A stretch of 47,168 bases of DNA, from NCBI RefSeq assembly GCF_014648655.1, contig NZ_BMRN01000046.1, positions 1 through 47,168 on the forward strand. The letters are read 5' to 3'. Shown here one piece after another: positions 23,720 to 30,879 of the stretch. The notes beneath the pieces were generated by a model. The model searched no databases and had not been told where the DNA came from. It saw nothing but the letters and a program-made list of their open reading frames with translations. A program made the translations under genes and the position numbers. Origin of the DNA: Streptomyces atratus (GTDB taxonomy: Bacteria; Actinomycetota; Actinomycetes; Streptomycetales; Streptomycetaceae). How positions within the stretch are numbered: the stretch's first letter is position 1; the number at the start of each line of letters is the position of its first letter.

Positions 23720-25003
23720 TCAGCGTCGCGGCGGACGCCAGCCGCGGGCCCGGCCGCGCGGGACGGCCAGCGCTGCCCATCCGGCGAGGAGGAGAACCCC
23801 GAGTCCGGCCGCGGCAACCAGCACAGCGGTCCTGGTGGCGTGTTCCCCCTGCGTGTGGTCGGGCATCCGTACGACGCCGGCGTGCGCGTCGGCCCTGGCA
23901 CCGGCCCCCTTCGTGCCGTCCTCGGGCACCGAGGCGACCGCCGCGTAGGCGTCCAGCCGGGGTACGTAGTCGGGGTAGGCCGTCGAGATCAGGCGCCGGG
24001 CGACCTCCGCGGCCGACAGGTCGGGGAAGGCCGACCGTACGAGGGCGGCGGCTCCCGCAGCGTACCCGGCGGCCAGCGAGGCCCCGTTGCCGACGAAGTG
24101 CCCGCCGCCCCGCGGCCCGATGCCGACGACGCCGTCGCCGGGGGCCGCCAGGTCGACGTCGACCGGGAGCAGCGCGCCGTCCTGGCGGACGCCCTTGACG
24201 TCCACGTCCAGGACGCTCAGCACGCCGGGGAAGGCCGCGGGCCAGTAGTTGCGGGGTGCCGGTGTGCCGGCCCCGGTGCCGCTCGGCGGGTCCGGTACTG
24301 CGGCGGCCACGATCAGGCTGTCGTGCTTCGCGGCGTAGGACACCGCGTCGTCGAGCGCGGCCGACTTGGTCTCGAACGCCGCCGACACCTCGACGACCTG
24401 GGCACCGGCGTCCACGGCGTCGCGGATGCCTGCCGCGACACCGGCCGCCGAGGGTGTCCCGCGCTCGGTGGTGGCGCGGACCGCGACGATGCTCGCCCGG
24501 GGGGCCACGCCGTGGAAGGCGACGCCCTTGGCGGGTGCGGCGGCGATCAGTCCGGCCACGAAGGTCCCGTGGCCGACGCAGTCGTCTCCGCCGCCGCCGA
24601 GGGCCTCGACCCGTCCCGCGAGGGTGAGCGCCTCGGTGGAGACGCCCGTGTCGACGACGCCGACCTTGACCCCCGCGCCCTGGGAGATCCGTGCGGCGCG
24701 GAGCAGTTCCAGGCTCTGGTGCTCCCAGGGCACGGCCGTGGCCTTTGCCGTGGACCGCTTGGTGCAGTCGGCGTCGTCGGCCAGCACAGCGGTCATGACG
24801 GGCAGTCTGACGGTCGGTGTGCCGTCGGCGGCAGCGGCGGCGGGCCCCACGGCCAGCACGGCCGTCGCCGTCAGGGCCGGTGGCAGCAGGACCGCCGCAC
24901 CCAGACGTACGGCCGGCCGCAGCAGTCCCGTCGCACCCGTGCGCACGGCGGGCCGCAGTCCCGCACGCGGGCGCAGGGTTCGCTCTCCCGGTCTGCGGAT
25001 CAT
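23720..25003 (-). CDS. mycP: Mycosin, T7SS-associated subtilisin-like protease
   Basis: The 427-residue protein (ATG 25003, overlapping the stop of the EccA-like gene as ATGA) has a signal peptide ending near AAAA at about residue 45. The catalytic subtilase triad is D118 (VVDTG), H145 (GHGTFVAG) and S309 (NGASLAAG). A C-terminal transmembrane anchor (TAVLVAAAGLGVLLLAGWAA) precedes an Arg-rich tail. Two departures from canonical mycosins are visible: the segment that should contain the oxyanion-hole Asn (normally AAAGN) reads VAAAVPDPP, and the serine motif is GASLAAG where GTS-x-AAP is usual. Mycosins stabilise the T7SS membrane complex independently of proteolysis, so a structural role could persist even if activity is poor. 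Confidence 0.92.
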   Translation of the reverse strand: MIRRPGERTLRPRAGLRPAVRTGATGLLRPAVRLGAAVLLPPALTATAVLAVGPAAAAADGTPTVRLPVMTAVLADDADCTKRSTAKATAVPWEHQSLELLRAARISQGAGVKVGVVDTGVSTEALTLAGRVEALGGGGDDCVGHGTFVAGLIAAAPAKGVAFHGVAPRASIVAVRATTERGTPSAAGVAAGIRDAVDAGAQVVEVSAAFETKSAALDDAVSYAAKHDSLIVAAAVPDPPSGTGAGTPAPRNYWPAAFPGVLSVLDVDVKGVRQDGALLPVDVDLAAPGDGVVGIGPRGGGHFVGNGASLAAGYAAGAAALVRSAFPDLSAAEVARRLISTAYPDYVPRLDAYAAVASVPEDGTKGAGARADAHAGVVRMPDHTQGEHATRTAVLVAAAGLGVLLLAGWAALAVPRGRARGWRPPRR

Positions 25004-28000
25004 GCGGACAGTCCCTCCCGCCGTGGGGCGTCCTGGGGCAGCAGCAGCCGCAGGTCCTCCAGGCCGGGCGCCGCCATGCGGCTGATCCGGCCGGCCTGAC
25101 GCGTCATCATGCCCTCCAGTACCTGGCGTGCCAGGCGCGCGTTGCCGAAGGACCGGTCGCGCGGCAGCGTCTCGAAGTACTCCCGGAGCACCTGCCCGGT
25201 GCCGGGTCCGCACTCGTAGCCGGATGTCGCGGCATGGGCCCGCACGATCGTGACCAGTTCGTCGGAGGAGTAGTCGGCGAACTCGACGCGGCGGGAGAAC
25301 CGCGAGGACAGGCCCGGGTTGGACGCCAGGAACCCCTCGATCTCCTCGGTGTACCCGGCGACGATCACGACCACCTCGTTACGGTGGTCCTCCATCAGCT
25401 TCAGCAGCGTGTCGACCGCCTCGCGGCCGAAGTCGGACGCCGAGGCGCCCGCCGGGGTGAGGGTGTACGCCTCGTCGACGAACAGCACACCGCCGATGGC
25501 CCGCTCGAACACCTCACGGGTCAGCTGTGCGGTGTGGCCGATGTACCGGCCCACCAGATCGGCGCGGGAGACCTCGACGAGCTGGCCGCGGGGCAGCACG
25601 CCCAGCGAGGCGAGCAGTTCGCCGTACAGGCGGGCCACGGTCGTCTTGCCGGTGCCGGGCGGGCCGGTGAAGACGAGGTGGTGGCTGATGCGCGGCGCTG
25701 GCAGGCCCGCGGCCTCGCGCTGACGCGCGGTGGACAGCAGGTTGACCAGGTCGGTGACGTCCCGTTTCACGGCTGCCAGACCCACCAGATCCCCCAGTCG
25801 TGCCAGCGGGTTGGTCTCGTCCGGGGTCTCCTCGCCCGATACGGCGGCGGCCGCCTCGGGGCCCACGTCCTCGGGCAGCAGCAGTTGCAGGTCGCTCTCG
25901 GAGATCTCGGCGAGACCGGCCAGCCGGGTCGCCTGGCGTTCCACCATCTCCTCGAACACCCGGCGCGCCTCGCGGCCGTTGCCGAACGTGGCGTCCTTGG
26001 GCATGCGGTCGAAGCGCACGGCCAGTGCCCGGTGGGTGGACTCCTCCATCCGGTACTGGTGGCCGAGGCACATCTTCTCGACGATTGAGCCCAGTTCGGG
26101 CACGGTGTAGTTCTCGAACTCGATGGTCCGGGAGAAACGGGAGGCGAGGCCCGGGTTGGACGCCAGGAAGTCGTCCATCTGGGAGGAGTAGCCCGCGGCG
26201 ACGACCACCACGTCGTCGCGGTGGTCCTCCATCAGCTTCAGCAGTGTGTCGACCGACTCGCGGCCGAAGTTGGCGCCGGATCCCTTGCCGTCGGACAGCA
26301 GCGTGTACGCCTCGTCGATGAACAGGACGCCTCCGAGGGCCTGGTTGAAGGCCTCGGTGGTCTTGATGGCGGTACCGCCGACGATCTGGGCGACGAGGTC
26401 GGCCCGGGAGACCTCGACCAGGTGTCCCGACCGGAGGGTGCCGAGCCCGGCGAGGATGTTGCCGTAGAGCCGGGCCACGGTGGTCTTGCCGGTACCCGGG
26501 GGGCCGGCGAAGACCAGGTGCCGGCTCATCGGCGGCGCCGACATGCCGAGTCTGGCGCGGTGCTGGGCGAGTTGGGTGAGATTGACCAGCGTACGGACCT
26601 GCTGCTTGACGTTGTCCAGGCCGATCAGGGCGTCGAGCGCGGCCAGCGAGGCGTCGTCGCCCGAGCCGTCGCCGTACTCCTGGGTGCCGGGGGAGGCGGC
26701 CGGGTCGGTGCCCTCGGCGTCGCCGACGCCCCACGCGTCCCGCTTGCCGTTGCCCGCGCTGGTCAGGCCCTCCACGGCCACCCGGTCACCCGCCTTGGCC
26801 TGGATCAGGCCGCCGCCCTCGTTGTCGCGGACGGTGCAGTTGACCACGGAGACCGGGGAGTCGGACTCGATGCGCACGCCGTCCTTGCCGCTGCCGCTGA
26901 TCTCGCAGGAGTTCAGGGCCGCCCGCCCGCCGTCGGCGATCAGCACGCCCTGCTCGGTGCTCTCGTGGGCCGTCACCCGGGTCGCGGTCAGGTCGCCGTC
27001 GTTCTCGACCAGGACGCCGCTGAGCGCCGCCTTGCTGATCGCGCAGTCCCGCACCGTCATGGTGCCGCCGGCGCCGACGGAGAGCCCGGCACCCTCCGGG
27101 GCGTCCACCGTTCCCCCGCCGACGTAGACGTTGCCGTCGTCCGCCACGCGGACACCCGCGCCCCCGGGCCGCTCGATCAGGCAGTCCTCGAGGCGGCCCC
27201 GGCCGTCCTTGACCACCTCCACGCCGTGTCCCGCCGGGGAGATGATCCGGGCCCGGCGGACCAGCGGATTGGCGCCGGTGCGCACACAGATGCCGACGCC
27301 CTTGGCGTCCACGACCTCCAGCCGGTCCAGTTCGGCCGCGGACTCCTCCTCCAGCAGCAGCGCCGTGCCGGCGCAGTCCCGGACCGTCAGGCGGACGAAG
27401 ACCGGCGAGGCCGATCCCGTCACTCGCACCGCCGGCGCCTCGCAGGAGTCCGCCCAGCAGTCCTCGAACGTGCCGCGGGAGCGGTCCGTGACGAGTACCG
27501 CGTGCTCCTTGGTACGGGCCACCCGGCAGCGGCGCAGCAGCGGATCGCTGCCCTTGCCCACGGCGATGCCGACACCGGAGGTGTTCGTCACCCGCACGTC
27601 CTCGAAGACGGTGCGCGACTCGCTCGTGATGTGCAGGCCCGTGGACGTGTCGTGCAGCACCGTGCGCAGCACACTGGTGGTGCTGCGGCCCTCCAGCGCC
27701 ACCGCCGGCTGGTCCGTGGAGGAGATGTCGCACTCCTCGACCGATCCCTGGGCCTCGCCGTTGGCCAGGACGCCGTTGCCGCGGGCGTCGCGGATCGTGC
27801 AGCCCCGCACGGTGACCCGCCCCTGTTCACCGATCACGACGCCCGTCGTGCCGAGGTGTTCGAGTGTGGAGGACTCCACGGAGCTGTCCGCGGGAGAGGT
27901 GACGACGACGCCGGCGCCCGTGCCGTTGGTCACCCGGCAGTCGCGCAGGGCCAGCGAGCCGCTGTTGCGGGCGAGCAGCGCGGTCCACGAGGAGGCCGCG

Positions 28001-28323
28001 ATCTCGCAGCCGTCCATCGCCACCTGTCCACGGGGCGCGTCGACGACCGGAAGTTCCTCGTCACGGCCGCGCAGCACCAGGTCGGTGAGCATGACGGCGT
28101 CCGCCTTCAGCGTCAGGGCGGTGCCCCGGCGCGGGGCTATCTCCACGGTGCCACGTGCCTGGGCGGCTACGATGGTGACCGGCGTGGTGATCGTCAGATT
28201 CTCCGGGTAGGTGCCGGGAAGGACGCTGAGGACCGCGCCACTGCGCGCTCTGGCCAGCGCCTCCCCGATCGTTGACAAGCCGTCGGCGCTGTCCGGGCCG
28301 ACGGTGAGTACCTGGCGAGACAC
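25000..28323 (-). CDS. EccA-like protein: right-handed beta-helix fused to two CbxX/CfqX AAA+ domains
   Basis: The 1107-residue product starts at GTG 28323 behind AGGAGGA. Residues 1-540 are Gly/Val/Thr-rich short repeats, each about 22-24 residues with recurring R-x-C-x-V and G-V-x-V patterns, typical of a right-handed parallel beta-helix. After an acidic linker, two AAA+ modules of the CbxX/CfqX type follow. The first has K613 (GPPGTGKTT) and LFIDEAYTL, the second K893 and LFVDEAYTL. Both carry SRADLV and arginine-finger-like SNPGL-SRFSR motifs, so both look active. EccA of ESX systems has one such ATPase domain plus TPRs and acts on substrate-chaperone complexes in the cytosol. The coupling to mycP (ATGA overlap) ties it to the T7SS. 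The exact job of the beta-helix is unknown. Confidence 0.9.
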   Translation of the reverse strand: MSRQVLTVGPDSADGLSTIGEALARARSGAVLSVLPGTYPENLTITTPVTIVAAQARGTVEIAPRRGTALTLKADAVMLTDLVLRGRDEELPVVDAPRGQVAMDGCEIAASSWTALLARNSGSLALRDCRVTNGTGAGVVVTSPADSSVESSTLEHLGTTGVVIGEQGRVTVRGCTIRDARGNGVLANGEAQGSVEECDISSTDQPAVALEGRSTTSVLRTVLHDTSTGLHITSESRTVFEDVRVTNTSGVGIAVGKGSDPLLRRCRVARTKEHAVLVTDRSRGTFEDCWADSCEAPAVRVTGSASPVFVRLTVRDCAGTALLLEEESAAELDRLEVVDAKGVGICVRTGANPLVRRARIISPAGHGVEVVKDGRGRLEDCLIERPGGAGVRVADDGNVYVGGGTVDAPEGAGLSVGAGGTMTVRDCAISKAALSGVLVENDGDLTATRVTAHESTEQGVLIADGGRAALNSCEISGSGKDGVRIESDSPVSVVNCTVRDNEGGGLIQAKAGDRVAVEGLTSAGNGKRDAWGVGDAEGTDPAASPGTQEYGDGSGDDASLAALDALIGLDNVKQQVRTLVNLTQLAQHRARLGMSAPPMSRHLVFAGPPGTGKTTVARLYGNILAGLGTLRSGHLVEVSRADLVAQIVGGTAIKTTEAFNQALGGVLFIDEAYTLLSDGKGSGANFGRESVDTLLKLMEDHRDDVVVVAAGYSSQMDDFLASNPGLASRFSRTIEFENYTVPELGSIVEKMCLGHQYRMEESTHRALAVRFDRMPKDATFGNGREARRVFEEMVERQATRLAGLAEISESDLQLLLPEDVGPEAAAAVSGEETPDETNPLARLGDLVGLAAVKRDVTDLVNLLSTARQREAAGLPAPRISHHLVFTGPPGTGKTTVARLYGELLASLGVLPRGQLVEVSRADLVGRYIGHTAQLTREVFERAIGGVLFVDEAYTLTPAGASASDFGREAVDTLLKLMEDHRNEVVVIVAGYTEEIEGFLASNPGLSSRFSRRVEFADYSSDELVTIVRAHAATSGYECGPGTGQVLREYFETLPRDRSFGNARLARQVLEGMMTRQAGRISRMAAPGLEDLRLLLPQDAPRREGLSA

Positions 28324-29064
28324 GCGTGGTTCCTCCTCAGACGGACACCCCGGAAAGCCGCGAACTGGGAGTGTCTTGCACGGGCAGCGACCATGTTGCC
28401 GTGCGCCCAGGTCGCTGGGTTGACGGACCGGGTGGACACGTCGGCAACCGTGCGGCGGATACCTGTCTTGTCATCGGCCCTGCCGACACCCCACTCGATT
28501 GCCTCGGTGGCCCTCGGCCGACCCGGGACCAGAGTAGTTGAGGTTCAGCGGCATGGGGGAACCATGTGCCGACCGGGACACATATGTCACGGGTGATGAC
28601 GTGCCTCGGTATACGTCAGCCCTGGCACATGTCGGCCCTGGGGTGCGCCATCCCCGGCTCCAGGCGAGCCGGCCGGGCACCCAGGCATCGGAACGCCGCC
28701 CGGCCGAGAGGCCGGGCAGCGTTCCGATGTGCGCCACAATGTGTTTCCCCCTTTCTCTCTCCTCTCCCTTCCTGCCCGCCCTCATAGATCGGCCCGATAT
28801 ACTCACCTGCCAACGGCCCGTCAGGGTGTGCTCGCCGCCGCGGACCGATCCCTCCGGCTGCTTCTGCCGCACCGTTCGCTGCACCCCTTCGAGTCGTCGG
28901 TCACGGGCCGGTATGAGTCACATGCCATACGTCGTGGCGGTCGTGGCGGCGAACCGGGACGGCGGTGGATCTGCCTTATGTGTGGCGGACCGGACCGCCC
29001 GGGAGACCCGTCGAAGTCCGTCCACGACACGGCTCCGCGCCCGCGCCTCGCTCGAAAGGAACAC
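28324..29064. other. Gene-free divergent region
   Basis: These 741 bp separate the leftward EccA-like gene from the rightward ricin-domain gene. No frame here shows Streptomyces-like codon bias with a ribosome site. It contains the 20-bp-stem hairpin at 28686-28729, a pyrimidine-rich tract at about 28742-28785, and a small imperfect palindrome around 28588-28602 (gtcacgggtgatgac). Promoters for both flanking genes must lie here, but I could not place -35/-10 pairs with good spacing. Confidence 0.6.
28686..28729. terminator. 20-bp-stem hairpin in the divergent region
   Basis: Arms 28686-28705 and 28710-28729 pair over 20 positions with a single C/A mismatch and a gaga tetraloop. A loose T/C-rich tract (tgtgtttcccccttt) follows on the + strand, so a rightward terminator is the simplest reading. 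No gene ends nearby on that strand, so it might instead end a short untranslated RNA or act as an attenuator in the leader of the 29065 gene. Confidence 0.6.
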
Positions 29065-30189
29065 ATGAAGCCTCCACACACACCCCGGTCGGCGCGCGAT
29101 CTCCCCAAGAGAGTCCCGGGCAGCACCCGTTCCATCGGGCGCGGTGCCGGGCCCGCTCAGGACGGTGACCCGGCCGGTAACAGGCAGCCGACCGCGCCGG
29201 ACGGCGGCGACCCCATACCCGACGCGGCCGGCCAAGGCGCCCGTCCGCCCCGGCTCACGCAGTTCTCCTCGCTCGGGTCGCGGAGCAACGCCGGCCGCGG
29301 CCCCACGGCACCGACCCCGGTGGCCGGCGCTCCGGCGGACGGGTCGGCCGGAGAACGTTTCGACGAGGACTTCGCACGTCACCGCGGAGCGCGGAGAACC
29401 CCCGCTCCGGACATCGTCGTACCGCCCGCTCCGGCCGGCCGCCGTCCCAAGGACAAGACCCGGCGCGAGGGTTCACGGGGTGCCCTGGTCGTCGTGGGCG
29501 TCGTGGGACTGCTGGCGGCGGGCAGTGTCCTGCTGACCCTCGGCCTGATCAACGGCGACCAGGGCGCGGAGCGTGACAGGGCGTCGGTGACCGTCGCCCC
29601 CGACCTTCACAGCAGTGACGTCCTCGACGGGCTGACCGCGCCTTCGGCGAGCGCGGCCGGCAAGCAGGCCGACGGTTCACAGAAGCCCGCGCCGTCGGCG
29701 TCGCCCACCAGGAGCGCGTCGGGCACACTCTCCGCGTCCCCAGGCGCGCACGTCAGCGCCTCGGCGAAGGCGACGACCAAGGCCGGAACGACCGCACAGG
29801 CCGCAGTGCCGGGGACAGGCGTCTTCAGCCACGCGTCCCACCGCTGCATCGACGTCGTCGGCGGCAAAGGCGTGCCGGGCACAGGGCTGGTGATCTCGGA
29901 CTGCTCGCAGTCCGCCTCGCAGCACTGGACGTTCACGGGCGGAACCATGCGCTCGCTCGGCATGTGCGTGCAGCTCGCGGGCGGCTCGACCGCTGATGGG
30001 ACGGACCTCGTCCTGGCGACGTGCGACGGCGGTGCGGCGCAGCGGTTCGTGCTCAACTTCCGCCATGACCTGGTCAGCGGTCTCGCCAACAAGTGCGCGG
30101 ACGTGCGCGACCAACAGACCACGAACGGCACCCGGCTCCAGCTGTGGTCCTGCGCCGGTAGCCCCAACCAGAAGTGGTCCACGGACTGA
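29065..30189 (+). CDS. Membrane-anchored protein with extracellular ricin-type beta-trefoil domain
   Basis: ATG 29065 follows AAAGGA at 5 bases. The 374-residue protein has a Pro/Arg/Gly-rich, probably disordered cytoplasmic N-terminus (1-135). A single transmembrane helix at about 140-162 (VVVGVVGLLAAGSVLLTLGL) follows. Then come a Ser/Ala/Thr-rich linker (185-245) and a ricin B-like lectin domain (about 250-374). That domain shows the trefoil pattern: RCIDVVGG, SASQHW, CVQLAGG, DGTDLVLATC, KCADVRD, NGTRLQLWSC and the closing NQKW. Six cysteines are spaced as in these lectins. The role is probably carbohydrate binding at the cell surface. It is adjacent to, but not transcriptionally joined with, the T7SS genes; a link to secretion is speculative. 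Confidence 0.88.
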   Translation: MKPPHTPRSARDLPKRVPGSTRSIGRGAGPAQDGDPAGNRQPTAPDGGDPIPDAAGQGARPPRLTQFSSLGSRSNAGRGPTAPTPVAGAPADGSAGERFDEDFARHRGARRTPAPDIVVPPAPAGRRPKDKTRREGSRGALVVVGVVGLLAAGSVLLTLGLINGDQGAERDRASVTVAPDLHSSDVLDGLTAPSASAAGKQADGSQKPAPSASPTRSASGTLSASPGAHVSASAKATTKAGTTAQAAVPGTGVFSHASHRCIDVVGGKGVPGTGLVISDCSQSASQHWTFTGGTMRSLGMCVQLAGGSTADGTDLVLATCDGGAAQRFVLNFRHDLVSGLANKCADVRDQQTTNGTRLQLWSCAGSPNQKWSTD

Positions 30190-30273
30190 GTGCCTGTTGA
30201 CCGAGGGCGGCGAGGTTCTGATACGCCTCTAGGGTGTTCAGCCCGGAAGTCCATCGACCGGCCTGGAGATGCC

Positions 30274-30645
30274 ATGACCCTGCAGATGCAGTTGGTTGCG
30301 ATAACGCTTGACTGCCCCGATCCACTGGCTTTGGCTGCGTTCTATCAGCAGGCCACCGGCCTTGAACCGCACCCGAAGTCGGACGCCGACTTCGCGGGCC
30401 TCAACGGTGAGCACGGACTCTTGATCGGTTTTCAGCGGGTTGCCGACTACCGGGCTCCGAGTTGGCCCGACCAAATCGTTCCGCAGCAGCTGCACATCTG
30501 CTTCAAGATCGAGGAGGGCCTGGGCGAAGCCGAGGCCCGGCTGCTGGAGTTGGGTGCGAGCAAGCCGGATCACCAGCCTCACGGGGACAGGGCGCGGGTC
30601 CTCACCGATCCGGCTGGGCATCCCTTCTGCATCAGCACAATCTGA
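30274..30645 (+). CDS. VOC-fold (glyoxalase/bleomycin-resistance-like) protein
   Basis: This 123-residue protein starts at ATG 30274 with GGAG 5 bases upstream. The pattern ITLDCPDPLALAAFYQQATG near the N-terminus and DPAGHPFCI near the C-terminus are the two signature ends of VOC-superfamily proteins. Residues HICFKIE in the middle supply a second beta-alpha-beta motif start. Proteins of this size in actinobacteria are mostly uncharacterised; substrate or metal cannot be deduced. It lies 85 bp after the ricin-domain gene and ends before a strong terminator, so the two may share a transcript. Confidence 0.88.
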   Translation: MTLQMQLVAITLDCPDPLALAAFYQQATGLEPHPKSDADFAGLNGEHGLLIGFQRVADYRAPSWPDQIVPQQLHICFKIEEGLGEAEARLLELGASKPDHQPHGDRARVLTDPAGHPFCISTI

Positions 30646-30808
30646 TTGCCGGAAGCGGACTGCTGGGGACGACGTGGTTGTCGAGGAAGTTCCGGCAGAC
30701 GCTCCCCGCCCCGACCGGTGACACACCGGGCGACCCGCCGGAGGTGCGGTCAGCCGCCGACGCTGCGCGCACCCGGGGTTGTCGACGAGTTGTCGAGGGA
30801 CAGCGGAC

Positions 30809-30840
30809 GGCCGGGGCGAGATCTCAGTCTCGCCCCGGCC
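30809..30840. terminator. Bidirectional terminator between VOC gene and subtilase
   Basis: A perfect 13-bp inverted repeat (ggccggggcgaga / tctcgccccggcc) with a six-base loop lies between the converging genes ending at 30645 and 30880. No long U-run is present, which is normal for this kind of high-GC terminator. Confidence 0.85.
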
Positions 30841-30879
30841 CATGACCTTTCGGTCGGTTCACCGTTGCGGCGGCACCCG

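Noticed and set aside
22158..23780. 540-codon leftward frame over eccC
   Set aside because: It is antisense to the clearly coding third part of eccC.
25004..25213. Earlier start of mycP at 25213
   Set aside because: It adds 70 residues of Arg/Gly/Pro-rich shadow of the upstream gene; ATG 25003 with an ATGA overlap leads straight to a signal peptide.
26221..28275. 684-codon rightward frame over the EccA-like gene
   Set aside because: It is antisense; the leftward frame has two complete AAA+ domains.
28538..29068. 176-codon rightward frame before the ricin-domain gene
   Set aside because: It runs through the 20-bp hairpin and has Arg/Ser/Pro-rich shadow composition.
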